A stretch of DNA of 34,721 nt from Lachnospiraceae bacterium UBA3863 (lineage in GTDB: Bacteria > Bacillota > Clostridia > Lachnospirales > Lachnospiraceae): positions 1 through 34,721 of the forward strand of contig DGGX01000147.1 in the NCBI GenBank assembly GCA_002392385.1, given 5' to 3'. The notes beneath the pieces were generated by a model. The model saw nothing but the letters and a program-made list of their open reading frames with translations. It did no database searches and was not told where the DNA came from. Of this stretch, positions 24,393 through 33,130 are shown one piece after another. Position 1 is the first letter of the stretch; every line of letters starts with the position of its first letter. A program made the position numbers and the translations under genes.

Positions 24393-25166
24393 TCACATCG
24401 CCATAAACTTCAGGATCTCGCTGATAGCGAGATCCATTTTTTTAGGATCCTGGAAGCGGTGGTCGGCCCCTTCCACGGGCAGCACTTCGATCAGGTTGTC
24501 GTCGGCGAACTTCTGAATGCCATCCATGGGGACTACCTCGTCCTTGGTGCCCATCATGAGGAGGATGTCGTCGGACATCTCCATGAAATCGTAGCGGTCC
24601 GGGTCTGTCACGTCGGCTTCGCGCACTTCCTCCAGGAACTCCCGGGTGATCCGGACCTTGCGGTCGAAGCCGGCCAGGACCGGCTTGCCCTTGGCGAGCT
24701 TGTCGAGCTCTTCGGGGCCCAGGATGGTATGGGTGAACACCGGGTAGAGGGGGATCGCCGGGCAGCGGAAGGCGGCTCTGCGGAAGGGGTTCCCGTGTTC
24801 GGCCATGTATTTGAGGAAGAGGTAGGCCCCGAAGCTGGTGGCGTAGGCGCAGCACTCCCGGGCGCCCAGGCCCTCGGGGCTGCAGGTGTGGTCCAGCACG
24901 AGGCGCAGGTAGGTATCGCAGTCGGCCAGCCGCAGTCTGCCCATGGCGTCGTTGCCGTGGCAGGGCCAGTTGAAGACCACGACGCCCAGGTCATGATACT
25001 TGGAAATGGCTTTGTCCGCGAATCTTTCCGCGGCGCGGTTGTCCATGTGTCCTCCGAAACCGTGTCCGAAGATCACCGCCCTGCGAACATTATGAGGATC
25101 GCTGCAGTAGAGCTTGCAGCGGACGCTCATGCCGTCCCGGTTGATGTCAAAATATTTGCTGCGCAT
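24393..25166 (-). CDS. Alpha/beta hydrolase
   Basis: Cytosolic serine hydrolase of 257 residues with the family order: GHGFGGH oxyanion segment (34-40), a second FNWPCHG turn, nucleophile S111 in YATSFGAY, acid D209 in GTKDEVVP and base H236 in GADHRF. The nucleophile elbow is A-T-S-F-G rather than the common G-x-S-x-G. The substrate is unknown; short acyl esterases and thioesterases share this shape. Start ATG follows GAGAGGAAAAT. The last codons contain a perfect plus-strand terminator (24413-24443), and the stop abuts the long palindrome. It diverges from the Uma2 gene. Confidence 0.85.
   Translation of the reverse strand: MRSKYFDINRDGMSVRCKLYCSDPHNVRRAVIFGHGFGGHMDNRAAERFADKAISKYHDLGVVVFNWPCHGNDAMGRLRLADCDTYLRLVLDHTCSPEGLGARECCAYATSFGAYLFLKYMAEHGNPFRRAAFRCPAIPLYPVFTHTILGPEELDKLAKGKPVLAGFDRKVRITREFLEEVREADVTDPDRYDFMEMSDDILLMMGTKDEVVPMDGIQKFADDNLIEVLPVEGADHRFQDPKKMDLAISEILKFMAM
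24413..24443 (+). terminator. Intrinsic terminator embedded in the hydrolase coding end
   Basis: GGATCTCGCT (24413-24422), loop GAT, AGCGAGATCC (24426-24435), then A and seven T (24437-24443). It reads on the plus strand, so it ends transcripts coming through the GtrII-like gene and the structured region, while on the other strand it encodes hydrolase residues just before the C-terminus. Confidence 0.8.
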
Positions 25167-25174
25167 ATTTTCCT

Positions 25175-25212
25175 CTCGTTTCCCTTGACCCGTCTCGTTT
25201 CCCTTGGCCCGT
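25175..25212. repeat. 19-bp tandem direct repeat upstream of the hydrolase
   Basis: CTCGTTTCCCTTGACCCGT (25175-25193) is repeated with one change (A to G) at 25194-25212. It begins nine bases from the hydrolase ATG and duplicates the purine-rich minus-strand leader. Confidence 0.75.
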
Positions 25213-25246
25213 CTGCGGGGTCATTCCCCTCTCTGCCTGTGCATAT

Positions 25247-25299
25247 AAGGAAAAATATTTCCTTGCATGGTTGTTTCTTTCCGTATCGCAGGCTACAAT
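25247..25299 (+). promoter_or_regulatory. Promoter of the Uma2 gene with an adjacent dyad
   Basis: TTGTTT (25271-25276), 17 bases, TACAAT (25294-25299). Just upstream AAGGAAA (25247-25253) and TTTCCTT (25258-25264) form a seven-bp dyad that could be an operator between the divergent genes. Confidence 0.4.
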
Positions 25300-25345
25300 G
25301 ACTGTATAAGATGCTTCCCATGCATTATAGTACAGGAGGATAGGG

Positions 25346-26146
25346 ATGACCATAGAGGAATTGAGACTCAGAAAAGCACAGCTTCGGATGACCTACGCGC
25401 AGCTCTCCTCTCTGTCCGGCGTCCCGGTCAGTACGGTGCAGAAGATCCTCACCGGTGTTTCCGCGCATCCTCGCGCGGACATTCTTCTGGCTCTGGAAAG
25501 AGTGCTTACAGAAGGGGCTGAGGATCCTGTGACAGTCCCCTCGCCCCTTCTCCGGGAACAGGCGGCTGATTACGGGAACGCCGCGCCCGGACGGGACCGT
25601 CTCTTTACACGGACCGACTATGAAGCCCTGCCGGAGGACCGGCGCGCGGAACTGATCAATGGCAGGTTTTATGAGATGAGTGCCCCGTCTTCCCTGCATC
25701 AGGAGCTGGTCTCGGAGCTCTTCCTTCAGCTGAAGCAGCAGCTGAAGGCGGCCGGCAGGCCATGCCGCGTGCTCATGGCTCCCTTCGATGTACAGCTGGA
25801 CAAGGATGACCTGACGGTCCTGCAGCCGGATATCTGCGTGATCTGTGACCGCGACAAGATCACACGGAAGGGCTGCTGCGGGGCGCCGGACATGATCATA
25901 GAGATCCTCTCCGATTCTACGAGAACGAAGGACATGTATCTGAAGCTGATCAAGTACAAGGAGGCCGGGGTCCGTGAATACTGGATGGTAGATCCGGACA
26001 GAAGGCAGGTGCTGGTCTACAACTATGCGGACGGTGACCGGGTCGCTGTGTATCCGCTCAGCAGTACCGTACCGGTGGGGATCAGCCAGGGGGCACTGAA
26101 GATCGATTTCGGAGAGATCCTGGAGGAGATCTCCTATCTTCTGTAA
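25346..26146 (+). CDS. HTH plus Uma2-family (DUF820) endonuclease-like protein
   Basis: The 266-residue protein joins a short helix-turn-helix (about 1-55, with YAQLSSLSGVPVSTVQKIL) to a Uma2 domain (about 85-260). The Uma2 fold belongs to the PD-(D/E)xK nucleases. The likely active-site residues are D in QPDICVICD, E in IIEILSDST and K in KLIKYKEAGV, followed by EYWMVDP. Members are common in Cyanobacteria and scattered in Clostridia, often in many copies; their biological role is unclear, with mobile-element or repair roles discussed. AGGAGG precedes the ATG. It stands alone between divergent and convergent genes and has its own terminator. Confidence 0.85.
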   Translation: MTIEELRLRKAQLRMTYAQLSSLSGVPVSTVQKILTGVSAHPRADILLALERVLTEGAEDPVTVPSPLLREQAADYGNAAPGRDRLFTRTDYEALPEDRRAELINGRFYEMSAPSSLHQELVSELFLQLKQQLKAAGRPCRVLMAPFDVQLDKDDLTVLQPDICVICDRDKITRKGCCGAPDMIIEILSDSTRTKDMYLKLIKYKEAGVREYWMVDPDRRQVLVYNYADGDRVAVYPLSSTVPVGISQGALKIDFGEILEEISYLL

Positions 26147-26187
26147 ATAAGGCCGGAAAGGTTTCCGGAACTCTTCGGTCATGGAAG

Positions 26188-26224
26188 GAGGCTGCCGCAC
26201 CATGCGATGCGGCAGCCTCTTTTT
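26188..26224 (+). terminator. Intrinsic terminator after the Uma2 gene
   Basis: GAGGCTGCCGCA (26188-26199) pairs perfectly with TGCGGCAGCCTC (26208-26219), loop of eight, followed by five T. A smaller hairpin, CCGGAAA / TTTCCGG (26153-26168), precedes it. Confidence 0.85.
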
Positions 26225-26260
26225 CGGCCCCTTTTGGGGGACTCTGTTTTATGGATGCGC

Positions 26261-27220
26261 TTATTTTCTGGCGTTGATCTGCTCCGCGAACATAGCCGCG
26301 CAGCCGGCCAGGGACAGGTAGGCCTGCTCCGAGGATTCGCTGCGTCCGGTCAGGGCGATCGGAATGGTGGCGCCCATCAGCAGGCAGCAGCCGGATGCGT
26401 GGGAGTGGACGTCGAGCAGCTTGCAGATGAGGTTGCCCGCCAGGAGCGAGGGCACCACGATGCCGTCGAAGTCTCCGCTGTAGGGGCAGTCGTACTTCTT
26501 GAGGCGGGCCGCTTCCTTGCTGACGATCAGGTCGTAGGCGATGGGGCCCCAGAGGTTGCAGTCCGCGATGGGCTCCTCCCTGTGGTCCATGACGATGGTG
26601 GTCGCCTCCACGGTGTCGCGCATATGGAAGCTGGGCTTCTCCACCAGGGCGAGCAGGGCCAGGTTGGGCTTCTCGACACCGATCAGGTTCAGGGCCTCCG
26701 TCATGTTGCGGATGACCTGCTTGCGCTGTTCGATGGAGGGCTCCACCAGCAGGGTGCAGTCCGAGATGGCCAGGACCTTGTCGTAGCCGTCGAATTTCAG
26801 CATGTTCACATGGGTGATGAGCCGGTCCTCCTGGACCAGGTGATTGGCCTTGTTGAGGATCGGAAGCAGGAAGTCGCGGGTCTGGGTATTGCCCCGCATG
26901 AGGGCGTCCGCCTTACCGGCGCTGATCATCTCGATGGCATACTGCACGACGTTGGTGTCGCTCGTCACTGCCTGCAGGCAGTCTGCCCTCTCCGGATGGC
27001 CCAGCCGCTCCAGGGTCTCCGTGATCTTCCTCTGGCTGCCGATCAGGATCGGCTCCACAAGCCCCGCGTCCTGGGCGTCGATGACGCCCTGCAGGATGTT
27101 CTCCGAATCCGCGCCGGCCACGGCGACGCGCATCGGCCGCTTCAGCTCACGGGCCACATTGGTGATCTTTCCGAACACCTGCCGCATCTCCTGATATTTG
27201 GTGAAATTCTCTCCGATCAT
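26261..27220 (-). CDS. Phosphate acyltransferase (Pta/Ptb family)
   Basis: A 319-residue enzyme of the phosphate acetyl/butyryltransferase family, which exchanges CoA for phosphate on acyl-CoA. It is the short single-domain form. Seen are [30 protein letters not shown] (the usual D-x-x-x-x-x-P segment), a [14 protein letters not shown] block and [14 protein letters not shown] near the C-terminus, as in Ptb-like proteins. No butyrate or acetate kinase gene lies beside it, so the acyl group is not fixed by context. It follows the hppA gene by 56 bases on the same strand, so co-transcription is plausible. AGGGAG is the ribosome site. Confidence 0.83.
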   Translation of the reverse strand: MIGENFTKYQEMRQVFGKITNVARELKRPMRVAVAGADSENILQGVIDAQDAGLVEPILIGSQRKITETLERLGHPERADCLQAVTSDTNVVQYAIEMISAGKADALMRGNTQTRDFLLPILNKANHLVQEDRLITHVNMLKFDGYDKVLAISDCTLLVEPSIEQRKQVIRNMTEALNLIGVEKPNLALLALVEKPSFHMRDTVEATTIVMDHREEPIADCNLWGPIAYDLIVSKEAARLKKYDCPYSGDFDGIVVPSLLAGNLICKLLDVHSHASGCCLLMGATIPIALTGRSESSEQAYLSLAGCAAMFAEQINARK

Positions 27221-27276
27221 AATATCTCCCTTCCTGTAAAACAGAAACCGGTTCCGGCGCCTGTGCCGGCGCAGGT

Positions 27277-29256
27277 TCAGAACAGTCCGCCGATGCTCAC
27301 GAAGAGCGGGGCAAAGACCAGCGATACGACGGTCATCAGCTTGATCAGGATGTTGAGCGAAGGGCCGGAGGTGTCCTTGAAGGGATCGCCCACGGTATCG
27401 CCGACGACGGCCGCGTGGTGGGCATCGCTGCCCTTGCCGCCGTGGTGGCCGTCCTCCACGTATTTCTTGGCATTGTCCCAGGCGCCGCCCGCGTTGGACA
27501 TGAAGATGGCCAGCATGACGCCGGTCACCAGGGCGCCGGCCAGGAGGCCGCCGAGAGCCTCAGGACCCAGGACGACGCCGATCAGAAGGGGCACCACCAC
27601 CGCCATGATGCCGGGCACCAGCATCTCCTTCAGGGCGGCGTGGGTGGAAATGGCCACACAGCTTGTGTAGTCCGGTTTGCCGGTGCCTTCCAGAATGCCC
27701 TCAATGGTGCGGAACTGTCTGCGCACCTCTTCGATCATCTTGTAGGCGGCCTTGGACACGCTGTCCATGGTCAGCGCCGAGAAGAGGAAGGGCAGCATGC
27801 CGCCGATGAAGAGGCCCACGATCACCTTATAGTTGAGCAGGTCGATGCCGGCCAGGCCGACCGCCTGCACGTAGGACACGAACAGGGCCAGGGCCGTCAG
27901 AGCCGCGCTCCCGATGGCGAAGCCTTTGCCCATGGCTGCCGTGGTGTTGCCCACCGCGTCCAGCTTGTCCGTGATCTTACGGACCTTGGAGGGAAGTCTG
28001 GACATCTCCGCGATACCGCCCGCGTTGTCCGCGATGGGGCCGTAGGCGTCCACGGCCACCGTCATGCCGGTGGTGGAGAGCATGCCCACCGCCGCCAGGG
28101 CTATGCCGTAGAGGCCGAAGCACATATAGGAACCGATGATGCCCACGGCGATCAGGACGATCGGTATGGCCGTGGACTGCATGCCCACGGCGATGCCGCT
28201 GATGACGGTCGTCGCGGGGCCGGTCTCGGACTGCTGGGCGATCTTCTGAACGAAACGATAGTCGCCGGAGGTATAGATCTCTGTGACGATACCGATCAGG
28301 AGGCCCACCACCAGACCGAAGATAATGGCCAGGGCCGCCTTGAAGTTTCCGAAGAAGATCCGGCTCAGGACCAGTGCCCCGACCACCACGATGGCGGAGG
28401 AGACGTAGCTGCCCATTTTCAGGGCCTTGTGGGGATTGGCGTTCTCATCGCCCCGGACGAAGAAGCAGCCGATAATACCGGCCACGATGCCCAGGGCGGC
28501 AATGGCCAGGGGGAAGACCGCGCCGTTTACCTCGTAGGCCAGGACGCCCAGGGTCACGGCGGAGATGATGGAGCCCACATAGGACTCGAAGAGATCGGCG
28601 CCCATGCCGGCCACGTCGCCCACGTTGTCGCCCACGTTGTCCGCGATCACGGCGGGGTTGCGGGGGTCATCCTCGGGAATGCCCGCCTCCACCTTGCCGA
28701 CCAGGTCCGCGCCGACGTCGGCCGCCTTGGTGTAGATACCGCCGCCCACACGGGCGAAGAGGGCGATGGACGAGGCTCCCAGAGAGAAGCCGGACAGAGC
28801 GTCAGGGCTGCCGGTCACCGCGTAGATGAGGCTGGCGCCCAGCAGGCCGAAGCCGACCACGCTCATGCCCATGACCGAGCCGCCGGAGAAGGCCACGGAC
28901 AGCGCCGCATTCATGCCGCTGTCCTTGGCGGCTGCCGCCGTCCGCACGTTGGCGCGGGTGGCTACATTCATGCCAATATAGCCGGCCGCCGTCGAGAAGA
29001 CGGCGCCGATCAGGAAACACACAGCCGTGATCCAGTTGATCCCGATCCCGATCAGGATGAAAAGGATCACAACAAAAAACACGAGGATCCTGTATTCAGC
29101 CATCAAAAAGGCCACAGCTCCCTCGTGGATAAAGGCCGCGATCTCCCTCATTCTCTCTGTTCCGGCGTCCTGCTTCATTACCTTGGCCGCCTGCATATAG
29201 GCGAACCCCAGGGCGCAGGCCCCGAGAACCGCTCCGATGTACATAACTGCACTCAC
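27277..29256 (-). CDS. hppA: Membrane-bound ion-pumping pyrophosphatase, K+-dependent type
   Basis: Hydrolyses pyrophosphate in the cytosol and pumps H+ or Na+ out. At 659 residues with about 16 spans it is full length for a bacterial form. The PPi site shows [20 protein letters not shown] followed by [15 protein letters not shown] (about 180-210), and the second Asp-rich set lies near [30 protein letters not shown] (about 434) has Ala where K+-independent enzymes have Lys, so K+ dependence is expected. The ion pumped cannot be decided by eye. Start is GTG 29256 behind AAAGGAGGT; ATG four codons later is a weaker choice. Confidence 0.95.
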   Translation of the reverse strand: MSAVMYIGAVLGACALGFAYMQAAKVMKQDAGTERMREIAAFIHEGAVAFLMAEYRILVFFVVILFILIGIGINWITAVCFLIGAVFSTAAGYIGMNVATRANVRTAAAAKDSGMNAALSVAFSGGSVMGMSVVGFGLLGASLIYAVTGSPDALSGFSLGASSIALFARVGGGIYTKAADVGADLVGKVEAGIPEDDPRNPAVIADNVGDNVGDVAGMGADLFESYVGSIISAVTLGVLAYEVNGAVFPLAIAALGIVAGIIGCFFVRGDENANPHKALKMGSYVSSAIVVVGALVLSRIFFGNFKAALAIIFGLVVGLLIGIVTEIYTSGDYRFVQKIAQQSETGPATTVISGIAVGMQSTAIPIVLIAVGIIGSYMCFGLYGIALAAVGMLSTTGMTVAVDAYGPIADNAGGIAEMSRLPSKVRKITDKLDAVGNTTAAMGKGFAIGSAALTALALFVSYVQAVGLAGIDLLNYKVIVGLFIGGMLPFLFSALTMDSVSKAAYKMIEEVRRQFRTIEGILEGTGKPDYTSCVAISTHAALKEMLVPGIMAVVVPLLIGVVLGPEALGGLLAGALVTGVMLAIFMSNAGGAWDNAKKYVEDGHHGGKGSDAHHAAVVGDTVGDPFKDTSGPSLNILIKLMTVVSLVFAPLFVSIGGLF

Positions 29257-29400
29257 GATTCCGTACCTCCTTTACACTTTTTACATTCCCGCACCCGGTC
29301 CTCCCCCTCGGGCCCGTCGGCTCTCTCTGTTCACAAATTCACAAAATGTGCCCTTAAAAAACCGACAAGGCGCCTCCTTCACGGATGCACCCTTACATTT

Positions 29401-29428
29401 GTTATAAGTTTATAGAGTTTTTGACCAA
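29401..29428 (-). promoter_or_regulatory. Possible hppA promoter
   Basis: On the minus strand TTGGTC (29423-29428), 16 bases, TATAAC (29401-29406), in an AT-rich block. It would give a leader of about 140 bases; I see no riboswitch I can name in that leader. Confidence 0.35.
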
Positions 29429-29497
29429 TAATCAATGCAATTTGCTTAAGTAGTAAAGTTAACAAACTTTTCTCATTTGCTCCGCTCCGCATAGTGT

Positions 29498-29503
29498 TAT
29501 AAT
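29498..29503 (+). promoter_or_regulatory. Extended -10 promoter of the MBL hydrolase gene
   Basis: TGT-TATAAT, with the -10 at 29498-29503, 32 bases before the chosen ATG. The -35 region is poor. Confidence 0.5.
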
Positions 29504-29535
29504 CACAACATTGAATGCTTGAGAAGGAGACTGGG

Positions 29536-30525
29536 ATGGTCGAAGAAGTTTACAGAAACATATACAGGATCGGCGTGGCCCTGCCCGGCAACCCGCTCAG
29601 AGAGCTGAACAGCTATCTGATCCGCGGCAGGGACAGGGATCTTCTGATCGACACGGGCTTCCGCCGTCCCATCTGTCAGCAGATGCTGGAGAAGGGCCTG
29701 TCGGAGCTGGGCTCGGACCCCTCCCGCCGGGACGTGCTGGTCACCCACCTGCATTCCGACCACTGCGGGATGGCGGACCTTTTCGCCGGTCCGGAGAGGC
29801 ATATCTACATGAGCGGCGTGGATCTGGAACTCTTCGCCCTGAGCTCGGATCCCTCCTATTCCTGGGACACCCGCAACTACCGCTTCCACGAGGAGGGCTT
29901 CCCCGCCGCCCTGCTGGAGGAGGTCTACGCCACCAATCCCGCCCGCACCGAGAAGATGCCCGGCGTCGATCACCGTTTCCTCCCTCTGAAGGACGGCGAT
30001 GTGCTGCGGGTCGGGGACTATGCGCTGGAGACCCTCCTGGTCCCGGGGCACACGCCCGGCAACTGCATGTTCTACCTGCGGGACCAGCAGGTCATGTTCA
30101 CCGGGGACCACGTCCTGTTCGACATCACGCCCAATATCACCAACTGGGTGAGTATGCGAGATTCCCTGGGCAGCTATCTGGACCAGCTGCGCCGTGTACG
30201 GGACCTGCCTGTCCGGCTGGCCCTGCCCGGCCACAGGAAGACCGGTAATTACAGGGACCGGGTCGACGCCATCCTGGCCCATCACAAAAGGCGGCTGGAC
30301 GAGGTCCTGGTCATTCTGGGGGACCGGCCCGGCCTGTGCGGCTATGATATCGCCGCGGAGATGCGCTGGAAGATCCGGGCCCGGAGCTGGGAGGATTTCC
30401 CCCCGGTGCAGAAGTGGTTCGCGGTCGGCGAATGCATGTCCCATCTGGACTATCACCTGGTCCGGGGCAGCATCCGCTGCGAGAAGGAAGGCGGCCTGCG
30501 CCGCTATTATCTGACGGAAGAATGA
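29536..30525 (+). CDS. MBL-fold metallo-hydrolase with C-terminal helical domain
   Basis: A 329-residue cytosolic metallo-beta-lactamase-fold protein. It has an N-terminal strand pair with LLIDTG, the metal motif HLHSDHCG (about 71-78), a third His in VPGHTPGN, the bridging Asp in FTGDHVLF and a late His in LPGHRK. The C-terminal 100 residues are helical and rich in basic residues (AHHKRRLDEVL, RSIRCEKEGGLRRYYL), like the winged-helix tail in glyoxalase II-like and LACTB2-like relatives. The substrate is unknown. ATG 29536 is taken because AAGGAG lies seven bases upstream; an ATG at 29515 has none. The MurT-like gene follows 38 bases later. Confidence 0.87.
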   Translation: MVEEVYRNIYRIGVALPGNPLRELNSYLIRGRDRDLLIDTGFRRPICQQMLEKGLSELGSDPSRRDVLVTHLHSDHCGMADLFAGPERHIYMSGVDLELFALSSDPSYSWDTRNYRFHEEGFPAALLEEVYATNPARTEKMPGVDHRFLPLKDGDVLRVGDYALETLLVPGHTPGNCMFYLRDQQVMFTGDHVLFDITPNITNWVSMRDSLGSYLDQLRRVRDLPVRLALPGHRKTGNYRDRVDAILAHHKRRLDEVLVILGDRPGLCGYDIAAEMRWKIRARSWEDFPPVQKWFAVGECMSHLDYHLVRGSIRCEKEGGLRRYYLTEE

Positions 30526-30563
30526 GAGACCCCGCCGGCCCCGCGCGGCGGAAGGGAGAGAAT

Positions 30564-31973
30564 ATGAAGAGACCGAATCCTGTCACAACTGTCCTGTCCG
30601 TGGCTGCCTGCAAGCTCACCCGCGCCGCTCTGCGGCGGACGGGCCGCGGCGGCACGGCCGTTCCCGGCATCGTCGCCATGAAGGTGGAGAAGAACATCCT
30701 GACCGCCGTCTCCGAGGGCATGAAGGTGATCCTGGTCACCGGCACCAACGGCAAGACCACGACCTGCAGCATGATCGAGCACGTGATCACCGCCTGCGGA
30801 CATGACTGCCTGCTCAACAAATCCGGCGCCAATCTCCTGCACGGCATCGCCTCCGACCTGATCAGCACCGCCGACTGGCGCGGACGCGCCCAGCACAGCT
30901 ATGCCGTCCTTGAGTGCGATGAGGCCGCCCTCAAGCAGGTGGTCCGTTTCGTGACCCCCGCGGCCATCGTCGTCACCAACCTCTTCAGCGACCAGGTGGA
31001 CCGCTACGGCGGCGTGGAGAATACACTGAAGGAGATCCGCAAGGCCGTCATGCTCAGCCCCTCCTCCACCCTGGTCCTGAACGCGGAGGACCCGCTCTCC
31101 TCCTCCCTCGCCCTGGATACGCCGGCCAGGACCGTCTTCTTCGGTCTGGACGCCTCCGTGGGCGTGCAGGGTGACGTGGATCTCTCCGATGCCGGCGTCT
31201 GCCCCCGCTGCGGCAGCGCCTACGAGTACGATTATAATATCTACGCCCATCTGGGCGGTTTCCGCTGCCCCGGCTGCGGCCTGGCCCGCAGGGATCCCGA
31301 CGTCGCCGTCACGGACATCCGCGGGACCGGTCCTTCCGGCTCGGCGGTGAAGATGCGGGTACGGCAGAATGGCGGCGCCCAGGCCGCTCCCGCACAGAAA
31401 GAACGGGAAGTGCAGATCGCACTCCCCGCCGTCTACAATGTCTATAATGCCGCCGCGGCCGTGGCCGCCGCCCTGGCGCTGGATCTCCCGGCCGACACAG
31501 CCATGGACGCCCTCTCTGACGTCCGTTCCGCCTTCGGCCGCATGGAGACCTTCGATCTCTCCGGCGTCCGTGTCCAGATGATCCTGGTCAAGAATCCCGC
31601 CGGCTGCAACCAGGCCTTCACCTACGTCACCTCCTCCGATGAGGACTATTCCGCCGTCCTCATCCTCAACAACCGGACCGGCGACGGGGTGGATTTCTCC
31701 TGGATCGAGACCACCGATTATGAAAAGCTCTGTGCCGATCCCCACCTGAAGCAGATCTATTACGGCGGTGACCGGGCAGAGGACCTGCGGGACCGTCTGC
31801 TCCGAGCGGGCGCCTCCGAGGACCTGCTGACACCGGCCGGCGACTACACGGCCCTTGTGGACAGGCTGGCAGCGGAAGGCCGTCCCGTTTACGTCATGCC
31901 CAACTATACCGGCATGATGGACCTGCGCCCCGCCCTCTGCAAGGCCACAGGCACCGGAGATTTCTGGGAGTGA
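30564..31973 (+). CDS. MurT-like Mur ligase (lipid II isoglutaminyl synthase subunit family)
   Basis: A 469-residue member of the MurT family. MurT with GatD amidates the alpha-carboxyl of D-Glu in lipid II. The ATP loop TGTNGKTTT is at 59-67, the family-specific zinc ribbon CPRC / CPGC lies at about 213-238, and the DUF1727 tail contains VKNPAGCNQAF and DGVDFSWIET. MurT proteins normally sit directly beside GatD; here the next gene is convergent and unrelated, and the gene before is an MBL hydrolase. Near the GatD-contacting region I would expect SWxWD where this has SWIET. It may be an orphan paralogue. GAAGGGAGAG precedes the ATG. Confidence 0.83.
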   Translation: MKRPNPVTTVLSVAACKLTRAALRRTGRGGTAVPGIVAMKVEKNILTAVSEGMKVILVTGTNGKTTTCSMIEHVITACGHDCLLNKSGANLLHGIASDLISTADWRGRAQHSYAVLECDEAALKQVVRFVTPAAIVVTNLFSDQVDRYGGVENTLKEIRKAVMLSPSSTLVLNAEDPLSSSLALDTPARTVFFGLDASVGVQGDVDLSDAGVCPRCGSAYEYDYNIYAHLGGFRCPGCGLARRDPDVAVTDIRGTGPSGSAVKMRVRQNGGAQAAPAQKEREVQIALPAVYNVYNAAAAVAAALALDLPADTAMDALSDVRSAFGRMETFDLSGVRVQMILVKNPAGCNQAFTYVTSSDEDYSAVLILNNRTGDGVDFSWIETTDYEKLCADPHLKQIYYGGDRAEDLRDRLLRAGASEDLLTPAGDYTALVDRLAAEGRPVYVMPNYTGMMDLRPALCKATGTGDFWE

Positions 31974-33116
31974 TCAGTCCTTCCCGTCTTCTGCCGCCTC
32001 GGCGCCCTCGCTGAAATCCGTGTCCATGGCCGCCTCGATGCGGTAGTCCGGATAGGCTGCCTGCACCTCATCGCAGACCTCTCTGTAGACGCTGCGCCTG
32101 TCGGGGGCGTCCAGACTCACCACCATGTCGAAACGGATGCTCTTCTCCTCCTCGTCGAGGAAGAAGCCGTGTATCTGCAGGATATAGGGATGGGACAGGA
32201 CGATGTCGCTGACCTTCTTCCGGGCGGCTACCGCTGCCGGATCACTGGTGTTGACGGAATAGACGCCGATGGCGGTGAGGATCACCTTATGCTTGCGGCC
32301 AACCTCCAGGGTGATCCGGCGGATCAGCTTGTCCAGGTCCCGGGCGGAAAGGGTGTCCGGCACCTCGATGTGGAGGGAACCGTTGTGGGTCTCCGGACCA
32401 TAATCGTGGAGGACCAGGTCATAGACGCCCTGCACCTCGGGATAGGCATTGACCGTGGCCTTGATCTGTCTGGCCAGGACGGCGTCCGCGGGGTTGCCCA
32501 GGATCTTGGAGATGGTCTCAAGCAGCATCTCGATGCCGGACTTGACGATGATCAGGGCGATGATGGCGCCCAGCCATGCCTCCAGGGAGATGCCCAGGAA
32601 GAGATAGAGCAGAGCGGCCACCAGGGTGGAGGCACTGATCACCGAATCCAGGGTGGCGTCCGCGCCGGAATTGACCAGAGAATCGGAGTTCACCTTCTCG
32701 CCCACGCTCTTCACATACCTGCCCAGGATGATCTTGACCAGGACCGCCGAGGCCACGATGATCAGGGAAGGCACCGTATATTCCGGCGTCTCCGGATGCA
32801 GGATCTTCTTCACAGACTCAATAAAAGCCGTTATACCGGCATACATCACCAGCACCGCTATGATCATGGCACTGAGATATTCCACACGGCCGTGACCGAA
32901 GGGGTGCTTTTTGTCGGGCTCCTTGGCGGCCAGCCGGGTGCCCGCGATGGTGATCACGGAGCTGGCGGCATCGGAGAGGTTGTTGACCGCGTCCATGACG
33001 ATGGCGATGGAATTGGCCGCCAGTCCCACGAAGGCCTTGAAGGCGGCCAGCAGGACATTGGCCAGAATGCCGATGATGCTCGTGCGGAGGATGACAGCGT
33101 TGCGATTTTCGGTCAT
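31974..33116 (-). CDS. Cation diffusion facilitator, predicted Mn2+ exporter
   Basis: CDF efflux protein of 380 residues with six spans and a long cytosolic tail (about 205-380, longer than the usual single tail domain). The family block HPFGHGR is at 71-77. The transport site in span 2 is N45-x3-D49 and in span 5 D153-x3-D157. This ND-DD set is the one I recall for Mn2+ exporters such as pneumococcal MntE, whereas Zn exporters use HD-HD. Its stop codon touches the MurT-like stop with no gap. It lies 14 bases after the MFS gene and near feoB, in a same-strand string that may be one transcript. Confidence 0.88.
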   Translation of the reverse strand: MTENRNAVILRTSIIGILANVLLAAFKAFVGLAANSIAIVMDAVNNLSDAASSVITIAGTRLAAKEPDKKHPFGHGRVEYLSAMIIAVLVMYAGITAFIESVKKILHPETPEYTVPSLIIVASAVLVKIILGRYVKSVGEKVNSDSLVNSGADATLDSVISASTLVAALLYLFLGISLEAWLGAIIALIIVKSGIEMLLETISKILGNPADAVLARQIKATVNAYPEVQGVYDLVLHDYGPETHNGSLHIEVPDTLSARDLDKLIRRITLEVGRKHKVILTAIGVYSVNTSDPAAVAARKKVSDIVLSHPYILQIHGFFLDEEEKSIRFDMVVSLDAPDRRSVYREVCDEVQAAYPDYRIEAAMDTDFSEGAEAAEDGKD

Positions 33117-33130
33117 TTTCAGTCAGCTCC

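Noticed and set aside
27221..27276. Terminator between hppA and the phosphate acyltransferase gene
   Set aside because: A short GC-rich hairpin (GCGCC/GGCGC) is present but without a clean T-run; too weak to call.
27415..29415. 666-codon plus-strand frame opposite hppA
   Set aside because: His/Asp/Gly-rich shadow of a strongly conserved pump gene.
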